A stretch of DNA of 64,000 bases from Roseiarcus sp963726105 (lineage in GTDB: Bacteria; Pseudomonadota; Alphaproteobacteria; Rhizobiales; Beijerinckiaceae). Positions 52,112 to 60,614 of the stretch are shown here, piece after piece (position 1 is the stretch's first letter; each line of letters begins with the position of its first letter). The DNA is taken from positions 60,459 to 124,458 of the forward strand of contig CAVSBJ010000014.1 of NCBI GenBank assembly GCA_963726105.1, written 5' to 3'. Below the pieces are notes generated by a model, which made no database searches, was not told the origin of the DNA, and saw nothing but the letters and a program-made list of their open reading frames with translations. Both the position numbers and the translations under genes were made by a program.

Positions 52112-53008
52112 TCAGGCGGCCGCTGCGCGCCGGCCTCGCCGCCAACCCGCCATTCCGAGGCCGCCGAAGCCAATGATCAGCATCGCCCAGGCAGAGGGCT
52201 CCGGGACAGGTGGAACGCCGACATTGGGGCTGAAGACGATCGAATAAGCGCTCGCGTCCGGGAATGACGGATCGACGATGATCTTGGGGTCCAACGTGGC
52301 GGAATATTGGCCTGAACCCAGGCCGCCGGCGCTGCCCGTTACCGAAACGCCATAGTCGTTTAGAACGCCTATTTCTCCAAAGCCCTTTTGAGTACCAGAA
52401 AATGAGCTCCCCTGGCCTTTGCACGATGCTGTCGAAGGACCCGACCCCGCGCAAGCCGTGAACTCGCCGGCGGACCAATCCACCTGCACGTCGGCGATGG
52501 CGTTCAGGCCGCTCGCCATCGGGGCGCCGGCTCCCATGGAAGCAGCGGTGAAGTCGAGGGGCACCGATTTACCGAACGCGCCCGGACCCTCGACGTAAAA
52601 GAATATCGTCGCGTTGGCTGCTGAATACGCGTTGGCGGTTGCCGGTCCGCCTGAAGTGCTGCCGACGATCATCGCTGTGACCTGCCCGTCCTGATAGGTC
52701 AGAGTGACGTGCGAGTCCTGGCATCCCCCCTCCGGACCAAGCGAGCACCCTGTCCCATCCAGGCTGCCTGGCGCAAGCGACGGCTTGGCGCCCTCGGCGA
52801 CGAGCTCGAAATTCGCCGCCTGAACCTCGATCGGCTGGACGACGCCAGCCGCGTTCGCTCCGCTTGAGATGATGAAAATCGTAGCGCTGCACGCAGCTGT
52901 GGCCGTCGCCAGGCGGAAGAGTCCTGCGGAACCAGCCTTCGGCGTTGCGGTCTCCTTCGCGAAATCGCAACCGATAATCAGAGCCCGCTTCTGCCGTTCC
53001 TTCAACAT
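52112..53008 (-). CDS. PEPxxWA-CTERM sorting domain protein
   Basis: A 298-residue exported protein. Signal peptide at ~35-50 (ATATAACSATIFIISSGANA), a beta-rich central part with no named domain, and a C-terminal PEP-CTERM sorting signal VPEPSAWAMLIIGFGGLGMA followed by WRRGRR. Such proteins are recognised by an exosortase (not in this window) and delivered to the cell surface or matrix. AAGGAG six bases before ATG 53008 selects that start over the one at 53041. It precedes no operon partner; the LuxR gene lies upstream on the same strand. Confidence 0.87.
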   Translation of the reverse strand: MLKERQKRALIIGCDFAKETATPKAGSAGLFRLATATAACSATIFIISSGANAAGVVQPIEVQAANFELVAEGAKPSLAPGSLDGTGCSLGPEGGCQDSHVTLTYQDGQVTAMIVGSTSGGPATANAYSAANATIFFYVEGPGAFGKSVPLDFTAASMGAGAPMASGLNAIADVQVDWSAGEFTACAGSGPSTASCKGQGSSFSGTQKGFGEIGVLNDYGVSVTGSAGGLGSGQYSATLDPKIIVDPSFPDASAYSIVFSPNVGVPPVPEPSAWAMLIIGFGGLGMAGWRRGRRAAAA

Positions 53009-53161
53009 CACAATCTCCTTCATGAAATGGGCTGCTTCCAAAAGCTGGCGCGCGCTCAGGACCCAGCTGAGCCTGCTCGTCAGTGTGGATTTTCGCTTGG
53101 CGCGCGCTTTCGCGCGTCACCAAAATTGGTGAGATCGGCCGATCAAATTTGGGCAACGCAG

Positions 53162-54301
53162 CTAGCGTCCGCGGACGCCCGGTCCCTGCATGAGAATTCG
53201 CACGAGATCAGCGAGCCGCTCGACGTCCGTCTTGTCAAAGACGCGGCGGATATGGGTGCGCACCGTATTCCCGGTCATCGCGAGTTCGGCGGCCGTTTCG
53301 CTTGGCGAGCATCCCTGCACGAGCAGCGCCGCAACCGACGCTTCGCGCGCGGTGAAGCCGTAAAGCCGCGCGAGCAAATCCGCGTCGGCTTCCAGAGCGC
53401 GTTCGGGATCGGCGAATGCTATCGTGACGACGTGCGATCGACCGAATGGCGAGACGGCGTTGCGGGTCGGCGACACGACGAGCGGCAGCGGCCGGCGGCA
53501 GGAGGGGCGACCGAGTTGCATCACGCCGCTCTTGCGTATGAACGTCAAACCATCTACGCCGCCTGCCGCCTCAAGAATAAGGAGCACGAGTTTGGCGTTG
53601 TCGTCGCCCCGCGCCGCGGACAGGATGCCGTCGCGGATGTGCAGGCCATCGCGTTCTTCGAGAATCGCCCGCGCGAGATTGTTAGCCTCCGAGACACGAC
53701 CAACCGCGTCGGTGAGCACCACGGCCGCGAGCGCCCGATCGCTCATCTCGGCAAGCGCCAATGCGCGCTGCTCCATTTCCCTGTTTCTCAGCGTGACCCG
53801 TAAGGCGCGGTTGAGATGCGGCGCAAGGCGACGCAGGCTCCGCAGCTCGCTCTCACCGAAGGGACGCTCCCTCCGGGTGCGCAAAATGCCCATCGGCGCC
53901 AACACGGCCTCGTCGCGATGCACGTTGACAATCGCCGCGTGCCACAAATCGAGCGGGCGCATAATTTCGTTGTAGTAGTCGGAACGCTCGAGGTCGCGAT
54001 CGGAAAATCGACGGTCCCTTAGCTCCGCGGTCATGGGCGCCGTGAGCGCGGAGAAGGCGAGCCCGGGATTGCTCTTTGGCGTCTGGTAGCGAGCCATCGT
54101 CAATTGCGGTTCGCTTAGATCCCGAGACGGCGCATCGATGATCGGACCCCCGCGTCGGCGGTCAACGACACCGAGCCGGGCGTGCGGAGCATTGAAGGCT
54201 TTTGCCGCCCCCGCGGCGACCTCCGGCCACAGGCTGGGCTCCAGTGCGGCGTCGTAGATCGTCGCTACGAGATCACGGAACGGATCATGGGTCGCGGCCA
54301 T
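53162..54301 (-). CDS. LuxR-family transcriptional regulator
   Basis: A ~379-residue regulator. The last 65 residues form a LuxR helix-turn-helix: LYGFTAREASVAALLVQGCS, then ETAAELAMTGNTVRTHIRRVF. The preceding ~200 residues carry a PAS-like segment (RALAAVVLTDAVGRVSEANN) without a quorum-sensing autoinducer domain that I can recognise. It probably senses a small molecule or redox state. ATG 54301 follows GGGG at about eight bases; ATG 54346 is an alternative. Possible target: the PEP-CTERM gene 150 bases downstream. Confidence 0.85.
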   Translation of the reverse strand: MAATHDPFRDLVATIYDAALEPSLWPEVAAGAAKAFNAPHARLGVVDRRRGGPIIDAPSRDLSEPQLTMARYQTPKSNPGLAFSALTAPMTAELRDRRFSDRDLERSDYYNEIMRPLDLWHAAIVNVHRDEAVLAPMGILRTRRERPFGESELRSLRRLAPHLNRALRVTLRNREMEQRALALAEMSDRALAAVVLTDAVGRVSEANNLARAILEERDGLHIRDGILSAARGDDNAKLVLLILEAAGGVDGLTFIRKSGVMQLGRPSCRRPLPLVVSPTRNAVSPFGRSHVVTIAFADPERALEADADLLARLYGFTAREASVAALLVQGCSPSETAAELAMTGNTVRTHIRRVFDKTDVERLADLVRILMQGPGVRGR

Positions 54302-54460
54302 CGCAAACCCCAAACGGCAATGCTTTAAAGAACTCGCTAGCGCCATCAGCGCTTTTCGAACGGATACCTGCGTTTCACGGCTTGAGCAATCTTACTGTGA
54401 CCTGGCTCACAGATTTCACCCAAAGTTCCTTTGTTCACGCGACGCAAGAGACAGCCGTCA

Positions 54461-54772
54461 TCACCACGTCGGCTTGGGGTAGGCCGGCGGATAGGTCACC
54501 GGGTTCGCGAAGCACTTCTTCACTTCCTGCTCAAATCTCGTGACGTCGGTAATGCCTTTATTGGCCACCGTCTCGCGGCAATAGCTCAGCGTCATCGTCC
54601 AGCCGGGCGGCCCGCCGCCGCCTCTCGCAAGGGCCGGCTGAGCGCCTCCTGCTGCGAACGCGAAGACGAGCATGAGCGGCACGGCGCCGACCCAGTTCAG
54701 CGCGCGCCCCCGCCCGAGCGAGGCCTGCGCCTCACTCCAGGAGATCCGGCTGCTCCTTGAGGATGCGCGCAT
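54461..54772 (-). CDS. Small exported hypothetical protein
   Basis: Up to 103 residues, ending with a compact part with two Cys (GWTMTLSYCRETVANKGITD and VTRFEQEVKKCFANP). The hydrophobic stretch VGAVPLMLVFAFAAGGAQPALA is a likely signal peptide. The longest frame overlaps the class II aldolase gene by 41 bases; the real start may be GTG 54682 or ATG 54673. No family recognised. Confidence 0.55.
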   Translation of the reverse strand: MRASSRSSRISWSEAQASLGRGRALNWVGAVPLMLVFAFAAGGAQPALARGGGGPPGWTMTLSYCRETVANKGITDVTRFEQEVKKCFANPVTYPPAYPKPTW

Positions 54773-55541
54773 AGAGCGGCTGGAACTGGAACCAGCCCGA
54801 GAACGAGCTACCCACGATTTTGTACGCCTGCGCGGCGACCTGCGGGGAAATGAGCTTCAAGGTCTCGCCGCCTTTAAGCGCCGCCTCGGCCAAGAGCTGC
54901 ACCTGGCACGATCGCTCCATGGTGATGAACCACCACACCGCCTCATCGACCGTGCCTCCGACCGTGATCAGGCCGTGGCTCTGCAGGATCGCCGCCTTGC
55001 GCTTGCCGATCGCTTCGGCAATCCGCTGGCCTTCGTCGAGCTCGACCGCCACGCCGCCAAAATCGTCGTAGACCGCATGGTCCTCATAGAAGGCGCAAAC
55101 GTCCTGGGTGATCGGCGCGAGCGGGCGCCCGAGCGTCGAAAAGGCCCGCCCGTAGGTTGAATGGGAATGAGCGGCTGCGTTCGCGTCGGGCCGCGCGGAA
55201 TGGACGCGCGAGTGGATGACGAAGGCCGCCGTGTTGACCGGATAGTCGCCCTCGACGACATTGCCTTTGTGATCGCAGCGGATCAGGTTCGAGACCTTGA
55301 CCTGGCTGAAATGGACGCCGAACGGATTGACCCAGAACGTGTCCGTGAACTCCGGATCGCGCGCAGTGATGTGCCCCGCGACCCCCTCATCGAAGCCGAA
55401 TTTGGAGAACAGGCGAAAGCCCGCAGCGAGCCGCTGCTTCCGATGCAGCCGCTCGTCGGCCGGATTGTCGAATTTCGGCGGCGTCGGCAGCTTTCCCATC
55501 AGCGCGGCCGGATCGACAGGGGTCTTGGTCTGGACGTTCAT
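54732..55541 (-). CDS. Class II aldolase/adducin-family protein
   Basis: A 269-residue class II aldolase fold: GVAGHITARDPEFTDTFWVNPFG (substrate loop and Glu/Asp), NAAAHSHSTYGRAFSTLGRP with the zinc His pair, and AILQSHGLITVGGTVDEAVW with the third His. Related to fuculose-phosphate aldolases and to a group of unassigned proteins often near carboxylic-acid metabolism. GGGAGGAGACG sits before ATG 55541. Exact substrate unknown. Confidence 0.88.
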   Translation of the reverse strand: MNVQTKTPVDPAALMGKLPTPPKFDNPADERLHRKQRLAAGFRLFSKFGFDEGVAGHITARDPEFTDTFWVNPFGVHFSQVKVSNLIRCDHKGNVVEGDYPVNTAAFVIHSRVHSARPDANAAAHSHSTYGRAFSTLGRPLAPITQDVCAFYEDHAVYDDFGGVAVELDEGQRIAEAIGKRKAAILQSHGLITVGGTVDEAVWWFITMERSCQVQLLAEAALKGGETLKLISPQVAAQAYKIVGSSFSGWFQFQPLYARILKEQPDLLE

Positions 55542-55760
55542 CGTCTCCTCCCGAAAATGTCTCGTTGCCCTGTCGACCATATTACCGATCGACGCGCGCG
55601 TCAGCACGGCGATAATCGTTGAATGAAACGGGCGCTGAGCCGGCGCTCGATCATAGTCACCACTCTTTCGCCAAACTCTAATTCACCCGTTGACGCCTGG
55701 TAAAGCCTTCTCTATGGAAACCGCATCGTTGCACTTTCCTCCGCTGTGGGTTCCAAAATA

Positions 55761-56738
55761 ATGAGCTTGCCTTCCCCCATGTCGCGCTTGCAGCGCGGCC
55801 TCGCCGCTGTTGCGCTTGTCGCTCCGGTGCTGGTCGCAACCCTCCCGGCTCACGCAGCCGTGCTCACCGCGGACGACATCCTCAAGCAATTCAACGCCGT
55901 GGTCGCCAACAATTTCTCCACCAATTCGGATGTCGAAGGCCGCCTGGTCGCGGGCAACATCAACAACGGAGGGAGTTCGCCGTTCTACGCGAAGCCCAAC
56001 CCCTCAAGCTCACCGTCCTCTTTTCAGGCCGTGAACGCCCTGACGATCCAGAGCTGCCCGAGCTGCAACGTGAGCAATGGCGGCAGCGTGAACTTCGTCA
56101 CCAGCAATTCCGGCTCATTCAATTTCAATGGCGGCGGGTCGCTCACTCAAAACAACCCCTCTTTCGCAATGAGCGACTTCACCACGCCGCTCGGCGCCCT
56201 TCAGGCGAAGCTCGCCGGAATGATCGCCAACAGCAACTTCACGAGCCCCAATAACAACAGCCTCGTCTTTGACGTGACTCCAGACGCGAGCGGGACCGCA
56301 ATATTCGATATGACCTCATCGCAGCTCGCGGGGGGACCAGGCGACAATTACAACGTCACGTTCGCAAACGAAACCTCGGCGACCACGATCGTCATCAACG
56401 TCACCGGAAGCTTCACCGAGGGAGGCGGCGAAAACTTCAACGGCGATACGTATCTCAACAGCCATGTGATCTGGAATTTCGAGGATGCGAGCAGCGTCAG
56501 TGTCAAGTTCTGGCATGGCGCGGTCCTCGCGGACGACGCGTCGGTGACGAACAGCTCGCCGATGGAAGGCTTCCTCTACGCCAAGACCTTCACCGGCGGC
56601 GGCGAACTGCACGACTTCCCGTTCGACGGATCGCTACCGGGAGCGGTTCCCGAGCCCTCGACCTGGGCGATGATGGGGCTCGGCTTCGCCGGCCTCGGTT
56701 TCCTGGGCCTCAGGAGCCGCAAGGCGGCGACGGCTTAA
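55761..56738 (+). CDS. Choice-of-anchor A family protein with PEP-CTERM signal
   Basis: A 325-residue exported protein. Signal peptide (RGLAAVALVAPVLVATLPAHA), a choice-of-anchor A domain (ILKQFNAVVANNFSTNSDVE, GRLVAGNINNGG ... NSHVIWNFEDASSVSVKFWH ... MEGFLYAKTFT), and the sorting tail VPEPSTWAMMGLGFAGLGFL followed by GLRSRK. Exosortase substrate, surface or matrix localised. ATG 55761 is chosen; GTG 55746 is also in frame. Confidence 0.88.
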   Translation: MSLPSPMSRLQRGLAAVALVAPVLVATLPAHAAVLTADDILKQFNAVVANNFSTNSDVEGRLVAGNINNGGSSPFYAKPNPSSSPSSFQAVNALTIQSCPSCNVSNGGSVNFVTSNSGSFNFNGGGSLTQNNPSFAMSDFTTPLGALQAKLAGMIANSNFTSPNNNSLVFDVTPDASGTAIFDMTSSQLAGGPGDNYNVTFANETSATTIVINVTGSFTEGGGENFNGDTYLNSHVIWNFEDASSVSVKFWHGAVLADDASVTNSSPMEGFLYAKTFTGGGELHDFPFDGSLPGAVPEPSTWAMMGLGFAGLGFLGLRSRKAATA

Positions 56739-56790
56739 GCCTCAATTCCTGCCCTGCTCGGCTTCGGTCGGGCGCGGCCTTTGGCGAATC

Positions 56791-57504
56791 TCAGTCGGGG
56801 ACCGGCTCCGGCCGTACGCCCCTGAATCCGGTGGCCAGCAGATAAAGCTCGGCGCTGTCTGCGCGGCTGGCCTTCGGCTTCACATGCCGCACGGTTGCGA
56901 ATTCGCGCTTGAGGCGGGCGAGCAATTCGCCCTCGGCGCCGCCCTGCAGCACCTTGGCCAGGAAAAATCCGCCTGGCGCCATGACTTCGCTGGCGAAACC
57001 GGCGGCGAGCTCGACCAGGCCGATGATTCGCAACTGGTCGGTCTTGCGGTGGCCGGTGGCGTTGGCCGCCATGTCGGAAAGCACGCCGTCCGCGGGACCG
57101 CCCAGCCATTCCCGAAGCTGAGCCGGCGCTGCAGGATCGTGGAAGTCCATTTGCCGGAACTCCACGCCTTCGACTGGGTCCATCGCCAAGAGATCGATGG
57201 CGATGACCCGCCTCCTGCCCTCGTGCGCGCCAACGCGCGCCGCCGCGACCTGGCTCCAGCCGCCGGGCGCAGCGCCAAGATCGATGATGCGCTGGCCCCG
57301 CTTCAGCATCTTGTGCCTGTCGTCGATCTCGATGAGCTTGTAAGCCGCGCGCGACCGGTAGCCTTCGCGCCGCGCCTGGGCGACGTAAGGGTCGTTGAGC
57401 TGGCGCTCGAGCCAGCGGGCCGAGCCCGCTGTGCGCTTGCGGGTCATCTTGACCCGGGTCTTGAGCGCCCGGCCGCCTTCCCGGCCCGAGCCGCCCGTCG
57501 TCAC
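56791..57504 (-). CDS. rlmE: 23S rRNA (uridine-2'-O-)-methyltransferase RlmE (FtsJ)
   Basis: A 237-residue methyltransferase: RWLERQLNDPYVAQARREGY, YRSRAAYKLIEID (catalytic Lys), SAM motif IIDLGAAPGGWSQVAA, Asp in DGVLSDMAANATG, and FFLAKVLQGGAEGELL with the second catalytic Lys. It methylates U2552 of 23S rRNA during 50S assembly. GTG 57504 overlaps the ppx stop (GTGA) and matches the alphaproteobacterial N-terminus GGRALKTRVK. Confidence 0.95.
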   Translation of the reverse strand: MTTGGSGREGGRALKTRVKMTRKRTAGSARWLERQLNDPYVAQARREGYRSRAAYKLIEIDDRHKMLKRGQRIIDLGAAPGGWSQVAAARVGAHEGRRRVIAIDLLAMDPVEGVEFRQMDFHDPAAPAQLREWLGGPADGVLSDMAANATGHRKTDQLRIIGLVELAAGFASEVMAPGGFFLAKVLQGGAEGELLARLKREFATVRHVKPKASRADSAELYLLATGFRGVRPEPVPD

Positions 57505-58589
57505 CAGCGCTCGCGCGGGCGGCGGTGCGGACCGACCCCGTCGGCGCGCATCATATGACTGAGGATTCCCTCGCGCAGGCCCCGATCGGCGATGCGCAGA
57601 CGCTCGGCTGGGAAGTGGTTGCGGATCGCCTCCAGAATGGCGCAGCCGGCGAGCACGAGATCGGCGCGTTCGTGGCCAATGCAGGCGTTGGCGGCGCGCT
57701 CGGCGTAGCTCATGGCGCGCAATCGCGCGATCGCCGCGTCGACCTCCGCCTTGCCGAGCCACAGTCCGTCGACCGCGCGCCGATCATAGCGCGGCAGGTT
57801 GAGATGCACGCCCGCAATGGTCGTCACCGTGCCGGAGGTGCCAAGAAGATGGAAGCGCTCGCAACGCGTCTCGTCGGCCACCCGGGCGACGAAAGGCGCG
57901 AGCGCGTCCGAGACATGGGTGGTCATAGCGACGAAAGCGTCCTCGCTCACGTCCACGCCGCCGAAAGTCTCGGCCAGCGACACCACACCGAGCCTCAGCG
58001 ACTCCCAAGCCTTAACCCGGTTCGTCGCCTGCGGCGCACGCGGATCGAAGCCGAGCCATATGATTTCCGAGGATCCGCCCCCGATATCGAACATCACGGT
58101 CGATTGGGCCTCTTTATCGGCGAGGTCGCCGACCCCCGCCGCGGCAAGATGCGCCTCGGTCTCGCGGTCGACAATTTCGAGCTCGATGCCGAGCCGTTCG
58201 CGAACCACGGCGACGAAGTCGGACCCATTGGCGGCCGAGCGGCAGGCTTCGGTGGCGATCGTGCGGGCGCGGGTGACCCCACGCGCAACCATCTTGTCGC
58301 GGCATACCTTCAAGGCCTCGAGCGTGCGCGCAATGGCCGCCTCGCTCAAGCGTCCGGTCAGCGACAGTCCCTCGCCCAAGCGAACGATGCGCGAAAATGC
58401 GTCTATGACGCGGAATCCCTGGGCGGTCGGCCGCGCGACCAGGAGCCGACAATTGTTGGTTCCGAGATCCAGCGCCGCATAGGTTCCGCCCCAGCCATTG
58501 CGCACGCCGGCCGGGCTTTCAGTTGAAAACGGCGCGTGAAATCCAGAATCTGGACTCCACGTCGAAGCTTGACTCGAAACCACTCCCAC
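57501..58589 (-). CDS. ppx: Exopolyphosphatase / pppGpp phosphohydrolase (Ppx/GppA family)
   Basis: A 362-residue ASKHA-fold phosphatase: YAALDLGTNNCRLLVARP (phosphate 1), VIDAFSRIVRLGEGL, VMFDIGGGSSEIIWL (phosphate 2), ETEAHLAAAGV with catalytic Glu, and LLGTSGTVTTIAGVHLNLP. Degrades polyphosphate and/or pppGpp. Short for Ppx because the C-terminal HD-like domain is absent, as in many alphaproteobacteria. Translationally coupled to rlmE. Confidence 0.9.
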   Translation of the reverse strand: MGVVSSQASTWSPDSGFHAPFSTESPAGVRNGWGGTYAALDLGTNNCRLLVARPTAQGFRVIDAFSRIVRLGEGLSLTGRLSEAAIARTLEALKVCRDKMVARGVTRARTIATEACRSAANGSDFVAVVRERLGIELEIVDRETEAHLAAAGVGDLADKEAQSTVMFDIGGGSSEIIWLGFDPRAPQATNRVKAWESLRLGVVSLAETFGGVDVSEDAFVAMTTHVSDALAPFVARVADETRCERFHLLGTSGTVTTIAGVHLNLPRYDRRAVDGLWLGKAEVDAAIARLRAMSYAERAANACIGHERADLVLAGCAILEAIRNHFPAERLRIADRGLREGILSHMMRADGVGPHRRPRERW

Positions 58590-58676
58590 CCCGCCTCACG
58601 CCGCCTTAGCAGGCGGCGCCCAGTGTCAAGAGAGTGTAGCAATGTTGACGGCGGATGCAACGCGCTTGGGTGTAGG

Positions 58677-59141
58677 TCAGGATTTGAAGAAGGGATGACG
58701 GACCTTGTCGCCCACCTTGAGCCCGATCGAAGCCGCCATCCCGCCGTTCAATTCGAGCACTGCGATGCACGGGCCGCCGGAAGGAATGACGCGCTCGGAC
58801 AGCGGCTCGGCGTTGGCCGCGATGTGCGTCACAACCCCCGAGGGCGCAATGAAAATCATGTCGAGCGGGATGTAGGTGTTCTTCATCCAGAACGACACGG
58901 GCTCCTCACGGTCGAACTCAAACAGCATGCCGTGGTCTGCCGCCATGAACCTCCGGTCCATGAGACCGCGTTCGCGGGTTGCATCGTTGTCGGCGATCTC
59001 GACCTGAAACGTGTGCCGTCCAGTGGAGGTGACGATCTCGAGCGAATCACGATCGCCGGCCAGCGCCGGGACGCCCGAGGAAGCGGCGAGGAGGGCGACG
59101 AAAGCGAGCGCCGCCCATATCCGAACCCCGATCGCCCTCAT
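58677..59141 (-). CDS. DUF192 family exported protein
   Basis: A 154-residue protein with a signal peptide (VRIWAALAFVALLAASSGVPALAG) and the DUF192 core ATRERGLMDRRFMAADHGML, then FWMKNTYIPLDMIFIAPSG and a final AVLELNGGMAASIGLKVGD. Periplasmic, function unknown. GGGGAG five bases from ATG 59141 fixes the start. It often travels with cold-shock genes in Rhizobiales, and here one follows upstream. Confidence 0.88.
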   Translation of the reverse strand: MRAIGVRIWAALAFVALLAASSGVPALAGDRDSLEIVTSTGRHTFQVEIADNDATRERGLMDRRFMAADHGMLFEFDREEPVSFWMKNTYIPLDMIFIAPSGVVTHIAANAEPLSERVIPSGGPCIAVLELNGGMAASIGLKVGDKVRHPFFKS

Positions 59142-59255
59142 CGCCACTCCCCGGTCCTCGCGCGATCGTCACGCGAGGCGCTGAAAGCCGGTTTCAAGAG
59201 CAAGCGGAAGCGCGCGTCAAGCGCTTGAGCGCAAGAAGGAACGCTCAAATTGCCG

Positions 59256-59915
59256 CTAGTGCGGGGCGAAGATCTTCGAACCGTCGAGCGCCCTCACCTC
59301 GGCCGCCATCAACCCCTTCGGCCCTGGGCCAAACCGCGCCAGCATGCTGTCGCCCGGCTTCGGGTCGACAAAGCCATAGCGCCGCAAAGTCTCCATATGG
59401 ACGAAAATGTCTTCGGTGCCCTCGCCGCGGGTGAGGAAACCGAAGCCTCGGGACCGATTGAACCACTTGACGATGACGATCTCGAATGCGCCGACCGAGC
59501 TCGCCTGCGCGCGCGTGCGCGGCGGGGGCAGATCCGGAACCGCGGCCGGGTCGGGCTCGGTGATCGCAAGCACCCTGAACACCTGCAGGCCGCGTTCGCG
59601 CCGCTGAGCCTCGGCGACGACGCGCGCGCCTTCGCGAAGGGTGGTGAATCCGTCGCGTCTGAGAACGGTCACATGGATGAGGACATCGGCCTCACCGCTG
59701 TCCGGCAGGATGAAGCCATAGCCCTTGGCGACATCGAACCATTTGACCCGTCCGGCGATTTCGACCAGCCCGACTGGGCGCTCGCCACTGTCTTCGATAC
59801 GCGCCGTCGCTTCCAACGGCTTTGCGAATTCATCGCTCAATTCGGCCCCCACTCTACGCGTCGGCTGCACATCCTCGCCGCCAGTGAATCTCTTGCGCGT
59901 CGCGATTGGGACCAT
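59256..59915 (-). CDS. Two-domain cold-shock protein
   Basis: A 219-residue protein with two CSD barrels. The first (~52-120) has RVKWFDVAKGYGFILPD (RNP-1) and DVLIHVTVLRRDG (RNP-2). The second (~150-215) has VIVKWFNRSRGFGFLTR and DIFVHMETLRRYG. A flexible linker with PAAVPDLPPPRT joins them. It binds single-stranded RNA and may melt structure or antiterminate at low temperature. The doubled CSD is usual in alphaproteobacteria. ATG 59915 chosen; the frame is open further upstream. Confidence 0.9.
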   Translation of the reverse strand: MVPIATRKRFTGGEDVQPTRRVGAELSDEFAKPLEATARIEDSGERPVGLVEIAGRVKWFDVAKGYGFILPDSGEADVLIHVTVLRRDGFTTLREGARVVAEAQRRERGLQVFRVLAITEPDPAAVPDLPPPRTRAQASSVGAFEIVIVKWFNRSRGFGFLTRGEGTEDIFVHMETLRRYGFVDPKPGDSMLARFGPGPKGLMAAEVRALDGSKIFAPH

Positions 59916-60126
59916 CCGCTCGGCCCCCGCCAAACGGCGGAGATCCGCAACGCAAGTGATTCGGCCCCCAAGATAGCAAATCGCTCGGCGCTGAATATAG
60001 GAAACACGCGAAACTTGAGCGTGGCTGTGGATATGGCGAAAAAAAATCCCGCGGGCCGCGATGGCCGACGGGATCATCCAACTGGACGCAGCGGCGCCGC
60101 TGCGCAATCGCGACTGTCTGAATGCG

Positions 60127-60522
60127 CTATTCGCCGTCATCCTCCGGCTCCGGTGGCGGCGTCAGGCCCTCGAGCCCGCGCAGCAGATCTTCTTCGGTCA
60201 TGCGATCGAACTGAACGTCAGCGCCGGCTTCGATCTGAGTCTGCACATCCGGATTAACCATCGGGGGAGCCGCTTCCGCTTCCGGCTCATCGATCTCGAC
60301 CTGCTTCTGAAGCGCGTGGATGACGTCCTCGCGCAAATCGCCAGGCGTAAGCTTGCCATCACCGATCTCGCGCAGCGCGACGACCGGATTCTTGTCGTTA
60401 TCGCGCTGGACCGAAATCGGCGAACCCGACGAGATCGCCCGCGCGCGGTGGCTGGCCATCAGGATCAAATCAAATCGGTTGTCGACCTTGTCGATGCAAT
60501 CCTCGACGGTGACGCGAGCCAT
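60127..60522 (-). CDS. rpoZ: DNA-directed RNA polymerase subunit omega
   Basis: A 131-residue omega subunit: MARVTVEDCIDKVDNRFDLI, LMASHRARAISSGSP and KNPVVALREIGDGKLTPGDL, followed by the acidic alphaproteobacterial C-terminal extension. It assists assembly of RNA polymerase and, with RelA/SpoT products, stringent control. Monocistronic here; no spoT downstream. Confidence 0.95.
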   Translation of the reverse strand: MARVTVEDCIDKVDNRFDLILMASHRARAISSGSPISVQRDNDKNPVVALREIGDGKLTPGDLREDVIHALQKQVEIDEPEAEAAPPMVNPDVQTQIEAGADVQFDRMTEEDLLRGLEGLTPPPEPEDDGE

Positions 60523-60614
60523 GCAGACTCCTCGGCTGTTGTAACGAGCAGCAAAATGGAAGCGCGCCTCGTACACCCCGCGGGGAACCGATGCAAGTCA
60601 TTCTTGGGCGACAG